A DNA stretch of 64,000 bases, from assembly GCF_004379255.2 (NCBI RefSeq), contig NC_056050.1, positions 19,771,514 to 19,835,513 on the forward strand, in the 5' to 3' direction. Position numbers and translations under genes: made by a program. Every line of letters begins with the position of its first letter. Positions within the stretch are counted from its first letter, which is position 1. Positions 1 to 9,505 of the stretch are shown piece after piece. Under the pieces are notes generated by a model. That model worked only from the letters and a program-made list of their open reading frames with translations. It was not told where the DNA came from and did no database searches. Origin of the DNA: Salvia splendens (lineage: Eukaryota; Streptophyta; Magnoliopsida; Lamiales; Lamiaceae).

Positions 1-590
1 GCCTACAGCTCGGTAAAAGCCAACCTATCAAGCTCTGCTCTCAGATCGGCAACCAAAGCAGGAGTATGAGTTCGGCATTACCAAAGAGTTCGGCCTCAGC
101 CTACAGCTCGGTAAAAGCCATCCAATCAAGCTCTGCTCTCAGGTCGGCATCAAGCTCTACTCTCAGATCGGCAACCAAAGCAGTTCGGTCTCAGTATTCG
201 ACCGAACAAGGAGTTAGTGGACCCATACAGGATGTCCAACACACCCACTACCACGTGGTGTCAACTCAGGCCACGATCGTAGGCCATGACCTACGCTACA
301 TCCACGATCTTAGGCCATGACCTACACGACATCCACGACTTAGGGTGGTGATGCAAGCCACGATCTTAGTTCAAGATATAAATAGAACTTAGATCAGATG
401 GAAGAGGGTTAAGCTCTCTAGAGATAAAACACCATATAGCAAATAGCAAGTTTGTATTTGTAAGCTGTAGAAAACAGATCAAGCAATACAATCTTGCCCT
501 CCCTTTTTCCCGTGGACGTAGATTTACTTCAGTAAATCGAACCACGTAAATTCTTTGTGTCATAATCTTCATTCTCTACCAGCATTTACA
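1..590 (+). repeat. 3' part of a Tat-type LTR (element body lies outside the window)
   Basis: This stretch is a diverged relative of the 600-bp LTR at 1961-2560, read on the opposite strand. Both share the GCCTACAGCTCGG blocks, the TATA box (TATAAATA, 377-384), the segment around CTCTCTAGAGATAAAA and the U5 segment around GTGGACGTAGATTTAC. The last bases that look LTR-like are AGCATTTACA at 581-590. KNOX coding sequence follows at once, so the element sits inside the first exon of that gene. The 5' boundary and target duplication are outside the window. Being oriented +, its promoter would read into the KNOX gene. Confidence 0.8.
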
Positions 591-1959
591 CCGGATAATT
601 CTTCTGTTCTCCGGGATATCCTCCCCGATGGTAAGCCGACGACCGAGCACAACCACCGCCCCGCGAGCTGGCTGAACAGCGCTATTCTCCGCCAGCCTAA
701 TCACTTCCCCGACGCCAATTTCCTGAATCTCCAGACCTCATCCTCGCGGGCCACCAGCAATCAGTGGCTTTCCCGGTCAATTCTGCAGCGGAATATGAGC
801 GAGGTTTCCGGCGACTCGATGCCGGCGGCGGAGTATAACAATAATAACAACAGCAGAAGCGAAGGAGAGGCGAACTGGCAACACAAGGCGGAGATATTGT
901 CTCACCCGCTGTACGAGCAGCTCCTGTCGGCGCACGTGGCATGCCTGCGCATCGCGACGCCGGTGGATCAGCTGCCGAGGATCGACGCACAGCTCGCGCA
1001 GTCGCAGCAAGTCTTCGACAAATACTCCGCCGCCGGCCATGGCGCCGATGATAAAGAGCTCGATCAATTCATGGTGAGTCCATCTTATTCATAATTTGTT
1101 CCAAAATTGGGCGCCTAGGGTTAATAATCACCTCAGAAATTGATGATGTAGACGCATTATGTGGTGCTTCTGTGTTCCTTCAAAGAGCAATTGCAGCAGC
1201 ATGTGCGTGTTCATGCGATGGAGGCAGTTATGGCGTGCTGGGAGATCGAGCAGTCCTTGCAAAGCGTAACTGGTAATTACTCTCAATTTAGATGATACTT
1301 AACGTTAATTAAAATTAATCAACAAGTCGAATTGGTGCTAAATGCAGGATTTTCACCTGGAGAAGGGACAGGGGCTACAATGTCTGATGACGAAGATGAT
1401 CAGGTTGAGAGTGATGTAAACCTCTTTGAAGATGACAATGGCAACACCGGCTTCGGCCCTTTGATCCCAACAGAGACCGAAAGATCACTCATGGAGCGCG
1501 TGCGCCAAGAACTTAAGCATGACCTCAAGAATGTATGCTTATACTCTATCATCATAATCAATATCATCATCAAATCTAAACTAATCTTGGCTTGTGGAAC
1601 AGGGCTACAAGGACAAGATTGTCGACATTAGGGAGGAAATCCTGCGCAAGAGACGCGCAGGAAAACTTCCGGGCGATACAACCTCTGTGTTGAAAGCCTG
1701 GTGGCAATCACATTCTAAATGGCCATATCCCACTGTATGTTATATATATACATATATGAACATTGATATACATAGAGAGATAGATATGGGTTAATTGATG
1801 ATTTTACAGGAAGAGGATAAGGTGAAATTGGTGGAAGAAACAGGTCTGCAGCTGAAGCAGATAAATAATTGGTTTATCAATCAAAGGAAGAGGAACTGGC
1901 ACACCAATGGCAATGCTTCTTCTTCCTCCACTGCCTTGAAATCCAAGCGCAAAAGGTAA
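591..1959 (+). CDS. KNAT3: Class II KNOX (TALE) homeobox transcription factor, KNAT3-like, start codon lost to an LTR insertion
   Basis: Five exons join in frame: 591-1073, 1152-1272, 1348-1532, 1603-1734 and 1810-1959, all with GT-AG introns of about 70-78 bp. The product (about 356 residues; Arabidopsis KNAT3 is 431) carries KNOX1 (from [20 protein letters not shown]), KNOX2 ([13 protein letters not shown]), the ELK region and a TALE homeodomain with the three-residue loop extension PYP and the recognition helix [15 protein letters not shown]2-class proteins are nuclear DNA-binding factors that pair with BELL proteins and control differentiation and secondary walls. The frame stays open upstream into LTR sequence to 522 but has no ATG, so the native N-terminus is gone. 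The first in-frame ATG is at 796, before the KNOX1 domain. No internal stop is present. The TAA stop (1957-1959) lies within the target duplication of the next retrotransposon. It may be an LTR-driven, N-truncated gene or a young pseudogene. Confidence 0.88.
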
Positions 1960-1960
1960 C
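1956..1960. other. Target site duplication GTAAC, left copy
   Basis: GTAAC directly precedes the TGATG end of the left LTR and recurs directly after the right LTR at 12264-12268. A 5-bp duplication is the normal signature of LTR-element integration. The TAA inside it is the stop codon of the KNOX gene. Confidence 0.95.
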
Positions 1961-2560
1961 TGATGAATCAGCGAATTTTTGATGATGATGAATGCTCGTA
2001 AAAATAAATTACGACACGGTGAATTTACGTGGTTCGATTTACTGAGGTAAATCTACGTCCACGGGAAGAAGGGAGGGCAAGATTGTATTGCTTGATCTGG
2101 GATTACAGCTTACAACACAGACTTGCTATATGATTTTATCTCTAGAGAGCTTAACCCTTTTCTATCTGATCTAAGTTCTATTTATACATTGAACTAAGGT
2201 CGTGGTTTGCAGCCCCACTAACAAGATCGTGGGTGAGCAATAACTGCTCAATAACTGCTTCGTACCACTAAATAGATCGTGGGTATAGCGGAGGTCGTGG
2301 AGGCCTTTCATGAGTCCACTAACTCCTAGTTCGGTCGAATGCTGAGACCGAACTGCTGGACTTTACCGATCAGCTCTTGCCGATCTGAGAGGAGAGCTCG
2401 ACTGGTCGGCTTTTACCGAGCTGTAGGCTGAGTCCGAACTCCGAGCTGTAGGCTGAGTCCGAACTCTTTGGTGCCGAACAGATACTCTTTCTTGGGCTCT
2501 GGGCTGATGGGCCGTCACTATTATTGGGCTTGCCATTAGGGTTTAGTTCGTACCCCATCA
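1961..2560 (-). repeat. 3' LTR of the Tat element
   Basis: 600 bp, TGATGAATCA...CCCCATCA on the + strand. I found no difference from the copy at 11664-12263 when reading both through. On the element's sense strand it holds a TATA box (complement of CTATTTATA, 2178-2186). Transcription starting here would run leftwards, antisense to the KNOX gene. Confidence 0.95.
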
Positions 2561-2572
2561 CTACCCCCCCCG
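2561..2572 (-). other. Polypurine tract
   Basis: Directly inside the 3' LTR, the complement reads CGGGGGGGGTAG, a G-rich polypurine run in the position where plus-strand DNA synthesis is primed. Confidence 0.7.
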
Positions 2573-2893
2573 AAAAGCGGAGTGAATCACTTCGGCGAGG
2601 TAAGTCACTTCGGCATTCTGGATAATGGTAAGGGGGAGGCTGACGTCAGGGGACGTGCCTTGCGCGTGCCTGCATTAAATGCGACAGTAAAATCCGGCCG
2701 TTGAATCCTGAAAAGGTGGGATTCGAAACGGCGCAACGATCTCGAAATCTTTCCCGAATCTGATAAATATGCTCCTTTTTCCTCATTTGAACACCTTTGC
2801 TGTTGCGTCTTCTATACTCTCTCTTTCTCGAGAAATTTTCTTCCGCTTTCAAGAGCTTCTTCAGACTTTCTTCACCTTCAAAAAGTAAGAAAA

Positions 2894-5166
2894 ATGTCTT
2901 CTTCTTCTTCGGAGTCGGGTAGCGGTAGGAAAGGGGATAAGGGGTCTTCTGGCCGGAAAGAGTCCGGGGAGAAGACCGTAGAGTATTTCCCTAGTATTTT
3001 GAGTAAGGATACTGTGATATCCCTACCCGAAAAATACTTTTTTCCTGGGGGGAAGGCGGTGGTACCTGACGGTGATCATAGGGCTGACTCCCCGCCGGAG
3101 GGGTACGCCACCGTGTACGAGGCCTGCTTAGAATGCGGGCTTCGTTTCCCCCTCCCTTCTGCCTTTATAGATTTACTAGATTTTTTTCAGCTTCCTTTAG
3201 GCCAAGTGACTCCGAACTCTTGGAGGCACTTGTCGGCCTTCGCTGCCGAACTCCGTAGGTTAGGAAGGGATTTGTCTTTGAAGGCGATCCTTAAATTCTT
3301 TCAATTTAAGAGGAAGGGGTCTTGGTTTTACTTGATCCCTTTACAGCCCTTTAGAGCCTTTTGTAAAACGAAGTGGCCGAAGTGGCAAAATCGCTTCTTC
3401 TACTATGATAGGACCGCGGCTCCTAGTTTTCCCTGGAGAGGGCCGGAGTCCGTTATCCGTCACCCTCGGCCTGAACCGTTGGACGAGCTCGATGGCGAGC
3501 TCAACAAGATTCCCATAGTTAGGAAACAATACACGGAGTCTGAGCTCGTCAAGGGCGACGTCGTGTTCGACATCTCGTCTTCGGACGAAGAGGCCGAGGG
3601 TGAGGATTTCTCTTTATCTTTATGCTCTACTGCTTTAACGAAGAAAATCTGACTTTGCTTTCTTGCTTTTTGGCAGTGTACATGCTGAGTAAGGCTAGCC
3701 GCAAATCTTCGGAGTCCAAGGAGCCGGAGAGGCCGAAAACCACCAGCTCGGCGTCTGATGCCGAGAGGACTCCGAAAAGGCAAAAAACCTCTTCGGATCC
3801 GAAGAAGCCGGAGTCGACTTCAGCCGAGAGATAGCAGCTCGGCTTCAGAATCTGCCGCTCCTTGAGGAGCTCGCTTCATCCTCGGTCCTGCTTTCTGCAG
3901 ACCGAGTCCGGAGTTGTCGAGCTGATCGGGACGAGAACCTGGAGGCTATCTTTGCCTCCGTGGGACCCGTTTCACCCGCTTCGACTTACAACGGAGAGGG
4001 TGAGGCCGAGCCGCTGGAGCTGGAGGCCGAAGTTGAGCGGGCCGGGCATCCGGAGAAGGAAGCCGATCAGGAGGCGGAGGCGAGGCCGGCAGGAGGCGAG
4101 GCCGAGGCTGAGGTAGCTCAGGAGAAAGAAGCTGAACCAGACCAAGGAGCCGGAGACGAAGCTGGCGGAGTATGATTTCGTCTCCCTTCTCTTAGTCTAG
4201 TTTCTTCCTTGTAAAATGGCCTTGAAGCCCTCCTAGTGTAAAAAATTTTCCTTGTGAATGAAAAATTCTCTACACTTGTCTTCGTATAGCTTTTCGTACT
4301 CGCCTTTATTCCTGTTGTATTTTACTATCTGCTCGGTACAGCTGCCGAACTAACATAGCTGCTTTGTACTCAAGGAGATGGAGTTACTTCACTGGAAACG
4401 GCTGTACTCTTCGGCTTTAGACGAAGCTGAGAAAAGAGCTATAGCCGATCAGACGAAGAATGACGAGCTTCTGGCTCGTTTAGTGAAGCTGGAGGCCGAT
4501 AATAAGGACTTAGAGTCCGATAAGAAGGATCTGGAGGCCGAGCTGAATACGACCATTGCTGAGAGGACTGCGTACGAGGATTACATCCGTGTGCGCGGGG
4601 GATTGACCATATCAGATGTTCAGAGTCGAGTTGACGAACTGTGGGAGGAATATCATGTACTCCGGAGGGACAATGCGCTGGAGAGCTCGACTTGCCAACA
4701 AGTTGTGAAATCATTACGGCGCTGGGCTTCTCGGTACGACATTGTTCTTTCTCGGCGCCCCTCCATAGAAAGATTCCTTCGGCATGTCGTGCCAACAGAT
4801 GCTCGCACTCCAGATCAAGCCTCTGGTTCCCTTGTTCAAAATCCTACTTCCAGTCATCAACGAACTCCGGAACAGCCGGAAACGTCAAGACGAGAACGGG
4901 CTCAGGAGCAACCGGAATCGTCAAGACAGGGACGGACTGACATTCGCCGAGGAGTTGTGACTATGAGCGAGCAAGATCAGCAGATGATTATTGCAGAGAC
5001 TCTTCATCGCCGAGGTGTTAGGACTTCTCGGGCTCGGGGAAGAGGCGTTGGGTCGAGGATAGCATCTCGTCGACCTGCTTATTCTTCATCTGCTCGGAAC
5101 AACCGAACTCGGCTTCCAGAGGATTTTGCAGATAGGTGGCTTAACTTCAGCAATCCTGGACAGTAG
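2894..5166 (+). CDS. Antisense accessory gene of the Tat element (plant transposon protein, Transposase_28-like)
   Basis: The gene runs opposite to gag and pol. Exon 1 (2894-3599) starts with a serine-rich leader (MSSSSSESG) and then a globular domain of the plant 'putative gypsy type transposon' family; motifs such as FPLPSAFIDLLDFF, NSWRHLSAF and FQFKRKGSWF are typical. A likely intron (GTGAGG donor at 3600, CAG ending 3676) leads to a lysine/serine-rich exon that closes at 3834. A shifted frame from about 3816 to 4175 is rich in Glu and Ala. A separate frame, 4378-5166, encodes a coiled coil (LEADNKDLESDKKDLEAEL) and an Arg/Gly-rich tail (RARGRGVGSR). The full exon chain is not resolved, and 3834-4378 may contain a frameshift or a second intron. 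Such antisense ORFs are known from Tat elements; their function is unknown. Confidence 0.7.
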
Positions 5167-5300
5167 AATAGTCCTTTGTAATAGTAACGCCATTTTGTAG
5201 GGTAGCTGAGTTGTATGCCGAACAAGATTTGAAAAATGAAATTTTGTTTTCGCTTCTAACACTGTATTTACAGCTTAGCGAAAAAATTTCATCGTACTTG

Positions 5301-5575
5301 TCCTCGGTCTTATGAAGTAAACTTCTTTGACCGAACTTGGTCCTTGGTCTTATGAAGTAAACTTCTTTGACCGGACTCGTCTTTGGTCTGATGAAATAAA
5401 CATCTTTGACCGGACTCGTCTTTGGTCTGATGAAATAAACATCTTTGACCGGACTCGTCTTTGGTCTGATGAAATAAACATCTTTGACCGGACTCGTCTT
5501 TGGTCTGATGAAATAAACATCTTTGACCGGACTCGTCTTTGGTCTGATGAAATAAACATCTTTGACCAGACTTGG
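5301..5575. repeat. 39-bp tandem array, seven copies, in the Tat element 3' region
   Basis: Unit TTTGGTCTGATGAAATAAAC plus ATCTTTGACCGGACTCGTC, period 39 bp. Five central copies are nearly identical and the two outer ones diverge (TCTTATGAAGTAAACTTC). Because 39 is divisible by three the array is open in frame on both strands, giving an apparent protein of 13-residue repeats that I do not regard as a gene. Such arrays between pol and the 3' LTR are a known source of satellite DNA in Tat elements. Confidence 0.9.
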
Positions 5576-5960
5576 TTTGTGTTCTAATTTGGCGATTTTT
5601 GTCGCCGGGATCGAACTTTCCCTTGTCCTAATTCGGCGAGTTTTATCGCGTGGATCGGACTTTCCCAGTTAACCGAAGTGGTCTTATGCAGTAAACCTCT
5701 TTGACCAGACATGGTCGTCCCCGGTCTTATGAGGTAAACTTCTTTGACCGAACTTGGTCGTCCTAATTCGGCGAGGTTTATCGCGTGGATCGGACTTTCC
5801 CTTATTGCAGTTCGTTTCAGACGAAGTGCTTGTTAAGCTGAATTGCGGTCTTGTATCCTCCTTGGAAGCTTGGACTCACAATCGTTGGCTTATTGCAGTT
5901 CGTTTCAGACGGACTGCTTGTTAAGCTGGCTTGTGGTCTTATATCCTTAGAAGCTTGGAC
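5576..5960. repeat. Further degenerate repeats in the Tat element 3' region
   Basis: Three imperfect copies of a segment around TTCGGCGAGTTTTATCGCG / GGATCGGACTTTCCC (about 5588, 5628, 5764), two more diverged copies of the 39-bp unit (about 5668 and 5718), and two copies of a block starting TTATTGCAGTTCGTTTCAGA (about 5802 and 5891) lie interleaved. No coding sequence is seen here or in 5961-6211. Confidence 0.75.
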
Positions 5961-6211
5961 TCACAATAGTCTTTAATAATCGATCTAAAAAGGGGATCAG
6001 TCTTTAAAGAACGATATACCTTGGTACCATTTGTAAGAGACGACAAGCACATAGAGACAAAACACATAGAGAAAAAATGAAAAAGACGAAAGAAAAAACT
6101 TTAAACTTTTTATAAAACGACAAGTAAAAGGTACAAGTAAAAACAAACAAATAAAAACATGTACCCCTATGACCGAACTAGACACAAGACAGACTGACCG
6201 GACTTTGTCTC

Positions 6212-9200
6212 TTACAAGTGGAACTTCTTGAGGTTGGAGACGTGCCATGTTCGGGGTACTTGTTCTCCTGACATGTGAGTCAATTTATAAGACCCTTTGC
6301 CGAGGACCTCTGACACCCGATATGGACCCTCCCATGTGGGTTCGAGTTTGCCCAGCTTTTCTGCTCGGCTTACTTCGTTGTTTCTCAAGACGAGATCTCC
6401 CACTTGAAATTGAAGCTTTTTCACCCTTTGGTTATAATACCGGGCTACTTGCTCCTTATACTTGGCTGCTTTTATGCACGCCAATTCTCTTCTTTCTTCG
6501 GCGAGATCTAGCTCTGCTCTCAGTCCGTCGTCATTCATTTCTGAGGAGAAATTTAGAGTTCGGGGACTGGGTACGCCGATCTCCACCGGAATTACGGCTT
6601 CAGTGCCGTACACCAGACTATACGGGGTTTCACCGTTGGAGGTTTTGGGTGTAGTTCGGTAGGACCACAGGACTTGAGGGAGATTTTCTACCCATTGTCC
6701 TTTGGCTTGTTCTAACCGAGCTTTTAACCCTTTCACCAGAATCCGGTTCGTTACTTCCGTTTGTCCGTTTGCTTGGGGATGGGAGACCGAAGTGAACCGC
6801 TGTTGAATGTTCAGCTCTTGGCACCAATTCTTGAACGTCTTGTCGGTGAACTGAGTCCCATTATCCGAGATGAGGATGTGGGGTATGCCAAATCGGCACA
6901 CTATGTTCTTCCAGACGAAGTCCAATGCCTTTGAGCTCGTTATCGTAGCTAATGGTTCAGCCTCCACCCACTTCGTGAAGTAGTCCACGGCAACGATAAG
7001 GAATTTCATTTGCCGAGGAGCTTGAGGAAGTGGTCCCACTATGTCTATGCCCCATTGCATGAAAGGCCAAGGGCTTTGCATAGTGTATAGATCGGTCTGC
7101 GGCATCCTTGGGACATTTGCATGAATTTGGCACTTCGTACACTTCTTGACGAGCTGCACTGCCTCTTGTACCATGGTTGGCCAATAATATCCCCATCTCA
7201 GAACTTTTTTAGCTAAAGCTCTGGCTCCGATGTGGCTACCGCACGATCCTTCATGAACTTCTCTGAGGATGTAGTCCGTCTCTTCTGGTCCTACGCACCG
7301 CAATAACGGCTGGAGGTAAGACTTTCTAAAGAGGACTCCTTCATGAAGTTCGTACCGAAGTGCTCGGCATGTGATCTTCCGAGCTTCTCTCTTATCCTCG
7401 GGCAATTGTCCTTGATCCAGATACTGCAAGATCGGCGTCATCCAGTTCGGCGAGCTGGATACTGAATGTACCTCGGCTTCATCAATGCTTCGATGCATTA
7501 ATTCTTCCGCCTTTGAGTTCGGATCTGAGGCCAACTTACTTAAGGTATCTGCTCGGCTATTTTCCGCTCTGGGAATGCGGATTATCCGAAAATAGGAGAA
7601 ACTTCGGCTGATGCTTTGCGCTTTGTCCAAATACTTCTTCATTCTCTCGTCACGGGCTTCACTTGTACCCAACATGTGATTTACTATGACTTGTGAATCA
7701 CAATGGACTTTGAGAGATTTGACGAGCAGACTTTGCGCTAACTGGAGTCCGGCCAGGAGGGCTTCGTACTCGGCTTCATTATTAGTAGTGGGGAATAGGA
7801 ACCGAAGTGAGTAGGTTACCTCGTGTCCGTCGGGAGCGACAAGTAAAATACCAGCTCCACTTCCCATCTTGTTTGAAGCTCCATCTACGAATCCGCTCCA
7901 GCAGTCCGGCGGCTCTATTTCGGATTCCAAGGGCTGTGCTAGTTCGGCATTGGCAGAATTCTTCTGTTCGGCAATAACAGGAATTGCTTGATCGAACTTT
8001 GCTTCTGCAAGAAAATCTGCCAAGGCTTGTCCCTTGATGGCTTTCCGAGGTAGGTATTCAATTGTGTGCTCTCCCAACTCTATAGCCCACTTGGCGATTC
8101 TGCCTGATGCTTCTGGTTTGGTCAACACTTGCCGAAGTGGCAGATCAGTTAAGACGCATACCTTGTGAGCATAGAAGTATGGCCGCAGTCTCCTTGCTGC
8201 ATTTACTAATGCCAGAGCAATTTTTTCCAGAGGTTGATACCTTGTTTCTGGACCTCTTAATGCTCGGCTTGTAAAGTAGATGGGAAGCTGCTTTAGGCCT
8301 TCTTCTCGTACAAGCACCGCGCTGATGGTTTGATCCGATGCCGCTAAGTATAAGAATATTACTTCGGCTTCGGTTGGAGCAGAGAGAATAGGAAGCTCGG
8401 CTAGATAACTTTTGAGTTCGTCAAAGGCCTTTTTCTGCTCGGCTCCCCACTCGAACTTTGGTGCCTTTTTCAACACCTTGAAGAACGGCAGTTGCTTTTC
8501 GGCTGCTTGGGAAAGGAATCGATTCAGTGCGGCTAGACATCCGGTTAGCCTTTGCACGTCATGTATGGACTTCGGCATTGCCATGTTCTGAACGACTTGA
8601 ACTTTTGAGGGGTTTGCCTTGAGTCCGTCCTTTGAAACCCAACAACCCAGAAACTTTCCCGAATCTACCAAAAAGGTACACTTTTGGGGATTAAGTTTGA
8701 GGTTGGCTTTCTTGAGCACGTCGAGAGTGGACTTGAGGTTGTGCTCGTACTCCGAGGTGCTTTTGCTTTTGACGACTATATCGTCAACATACACTTCGAC
8801 CTCCTTTCCAATCAGGTGCCGAAAAAGCTTGTCTACCATCCTTTGATAAGTGGCTCCGGCATTCTTTAAACCGAATGGCATCTTTTTATAAGCGAAAATG
8901 CCGAAATCAGTAATGAAGGCCGTTTTTGAAGCGTCAATCTCATCCATTAAAACTTGATGGTATCCTTTGTACAGATCAAGAAAACAAAAAATTTCAAAGC
9001 CTATCAAAGCTTCTACTTTTTTATCTATGTTCGGAAGGGGATAGCAATCTTTGGGACAGTGCTTATTTAGATCGGTGAAATCTATGCACATCCGCCATCC
9101 TCCTTCCTTTTTCTTGATCATGACAGGATTGGCCACCCACGAAGGATACTTCACTTCGAATAACACATCCGCCTTCAATAATTGACGGACTTCGTCATGG

Positions 9201-9475
9201 ATGACTTGACTTCGTTCTGCCGCAAAGAGTCTTTGCTTCTGTTTTATCGGCCGGACTGAAGGATCAATATTTAACCGATGAGTGATTACCTCGGGGGGCA
9301 CTCCGGTCATGTCCAACGGAGACCATGCAAAGACGTCTTTATACTCCTTGAGGAGCTGGATGGTTTTTTCCCGAAGTAGGGGCGTTCCCGCGAAGCCGAT
9401 CTTAACCGTTCTGGATGGATCGTCTTCGTACAGCTGAACTGTCATCGAGTTCGGCTCCGGTATGACTTCGGTCAT
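6212..9475 (-). CDS. pol: Retrotransposon Pol: reverse transcriptase, RNase H, archaeal-like RNase H, integrase
   Basis: 1087 residues without interruption. Reverse transcriptase covers roughly residues 100-330, with the YVDD active site near 231 and MPFGLKNAGATYQRMVD upstream. RNase H follows (about 375-490). A second, archaeal-like RNase H (about 530-655) holds FVDGASNKMGSGAGI, NNEAEYEALLAGL and HCDSQVIVN. Integrase has the HHCC zinc finger (H..H and CTKCQ, about 745-800) and the D, D, E residues in DYFTKWVEAEP, ISDNGTQF and ANGQTEVTN. The end carries a GPYRV-type domain. It copies genomic RNA into DNA and inserts it. The frame is the same as gag-protease, separated only by a UAG and eight codons; see the readthrough site. 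Confidence 0.95.
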   Translation of the reverse strand: MTEVIPEPNSMTVQLYEDDPSRTVKIGFAGTPLLREKTIQLLKEYKDVFAWSPLDMTGVPPEVITHRLNIDPSVRPIKQKQRLFAAERSQVIHDEVRQLLKADVLFEVKYPSWVANPVMIKKKEGGWRMCIDFTDLNKHCPKDCYPLPNIDKKVEALIGFEIFCFLDLYKGYHQVLMDEIDASKTAFITDFGIFAYKKMPFGLKNAGATYQRMVDKLFRHLIGKEVEVYVDDIVVKSKSTSEYEHNLKSTLDVLKKANLKLNPQKCTFLVDSGKFLGCWVSKDGLKANPSKVQVVQNMAMPKSIHDVQRLTGCLAALNRFLSQAAEKQLPFFKVLKKAPKFEWGAEQKKAFDELKSYLAELPILSAPTEAEVIFLYLAASDQTISAVLVREEGLKQLPIYFTSRALRGPETRYQPLEKIALALVNAARRLRPYFYAHKVCVLTDLPLRQVLTKPEASGRIAKWAIELGEHTIEYLPRKAIKGQALADFLAEAKFDQAIPVIAEQKNSANAELAQPLESEIEPPDCWSGFVDGASNKMGSGAGILLVAPDGHEVTYSLRFLFPTTNNEAEYEALLAGLQLAQSLLVKSLKVHCDSQVIVNHMLGTSEARDERMKKYLDKAQSISRSFSYFRIIRIPRAENSRADTLSKLASDPNSKAEELMHRSIDEAEVHSVSSSPNWMTPILQYLDQGQLPEDKREARKITCRALRYELHEGVLFRKSYLQPLLRCVGPEETDYILREVHEGSCGSHIGARALAKKVLRWGYYWPTMVQEAVQLVKKCTKCQIHANVPRMPQTDLYTMQSPWPFMQWGIDIVGPLPQAPRQMKFLIVAVDYFTKWVEAEPLATITSSKALDFVWKNIVCRFGIPHILISDNGTQFTDKTFKNWCQELNIQQRFTSVSHPQANGQTEVTNRILVKGLKARLEQAKGQWVENLPQVLWSYRTTPKTSNGETPYSLVYGTEAVIPVEIGVPSPRTLNFSSEMNDDGLRAELDLAEERRELACIKAAKYKEQVARYYNQRVKKLQFQVGDLVLRNNEVSRAEKLGKLEPTWEGPYRVSEVLGKGSYKLTHMSGEQVPRTWHVSNLKKFHL

Positions 9476-9496
9476 CGCCTCTGACTCCGGCTGCTG

Positions 9497-9505
9497 TGAT
9501 TGCTA
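9497..9505 (-). promoter_or_regulatory. Candidate stop-codon readthrough motif between gag-pro and pol (UAG CAA UCA)
   Basis: On the - strand the gag-protease frame ends GCA UAG CAA UCA CAG and continues open in the same frame into the pol ATG at 9475. UAG followed by CAA-UCA fits the UAG-CAR-YYA consensus known from tobamovirus-type readthrough. It would allow low-level Gag-Pro-Pol fusion in place of frameshifting. The motif is seen directly; its use is inference. Confidence 0.6.

Noticed and set aside
5327..5587. Open frames on both strands encoding 13-residue repeats
   Set aside because: They arise because the 39-bp tandem unit is a multiple of three; no other coding sign.
6247..6654. A + strand open frame opposite the end of pol
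   Set aside because: Shadow of the integrase C-terminus; no family match.
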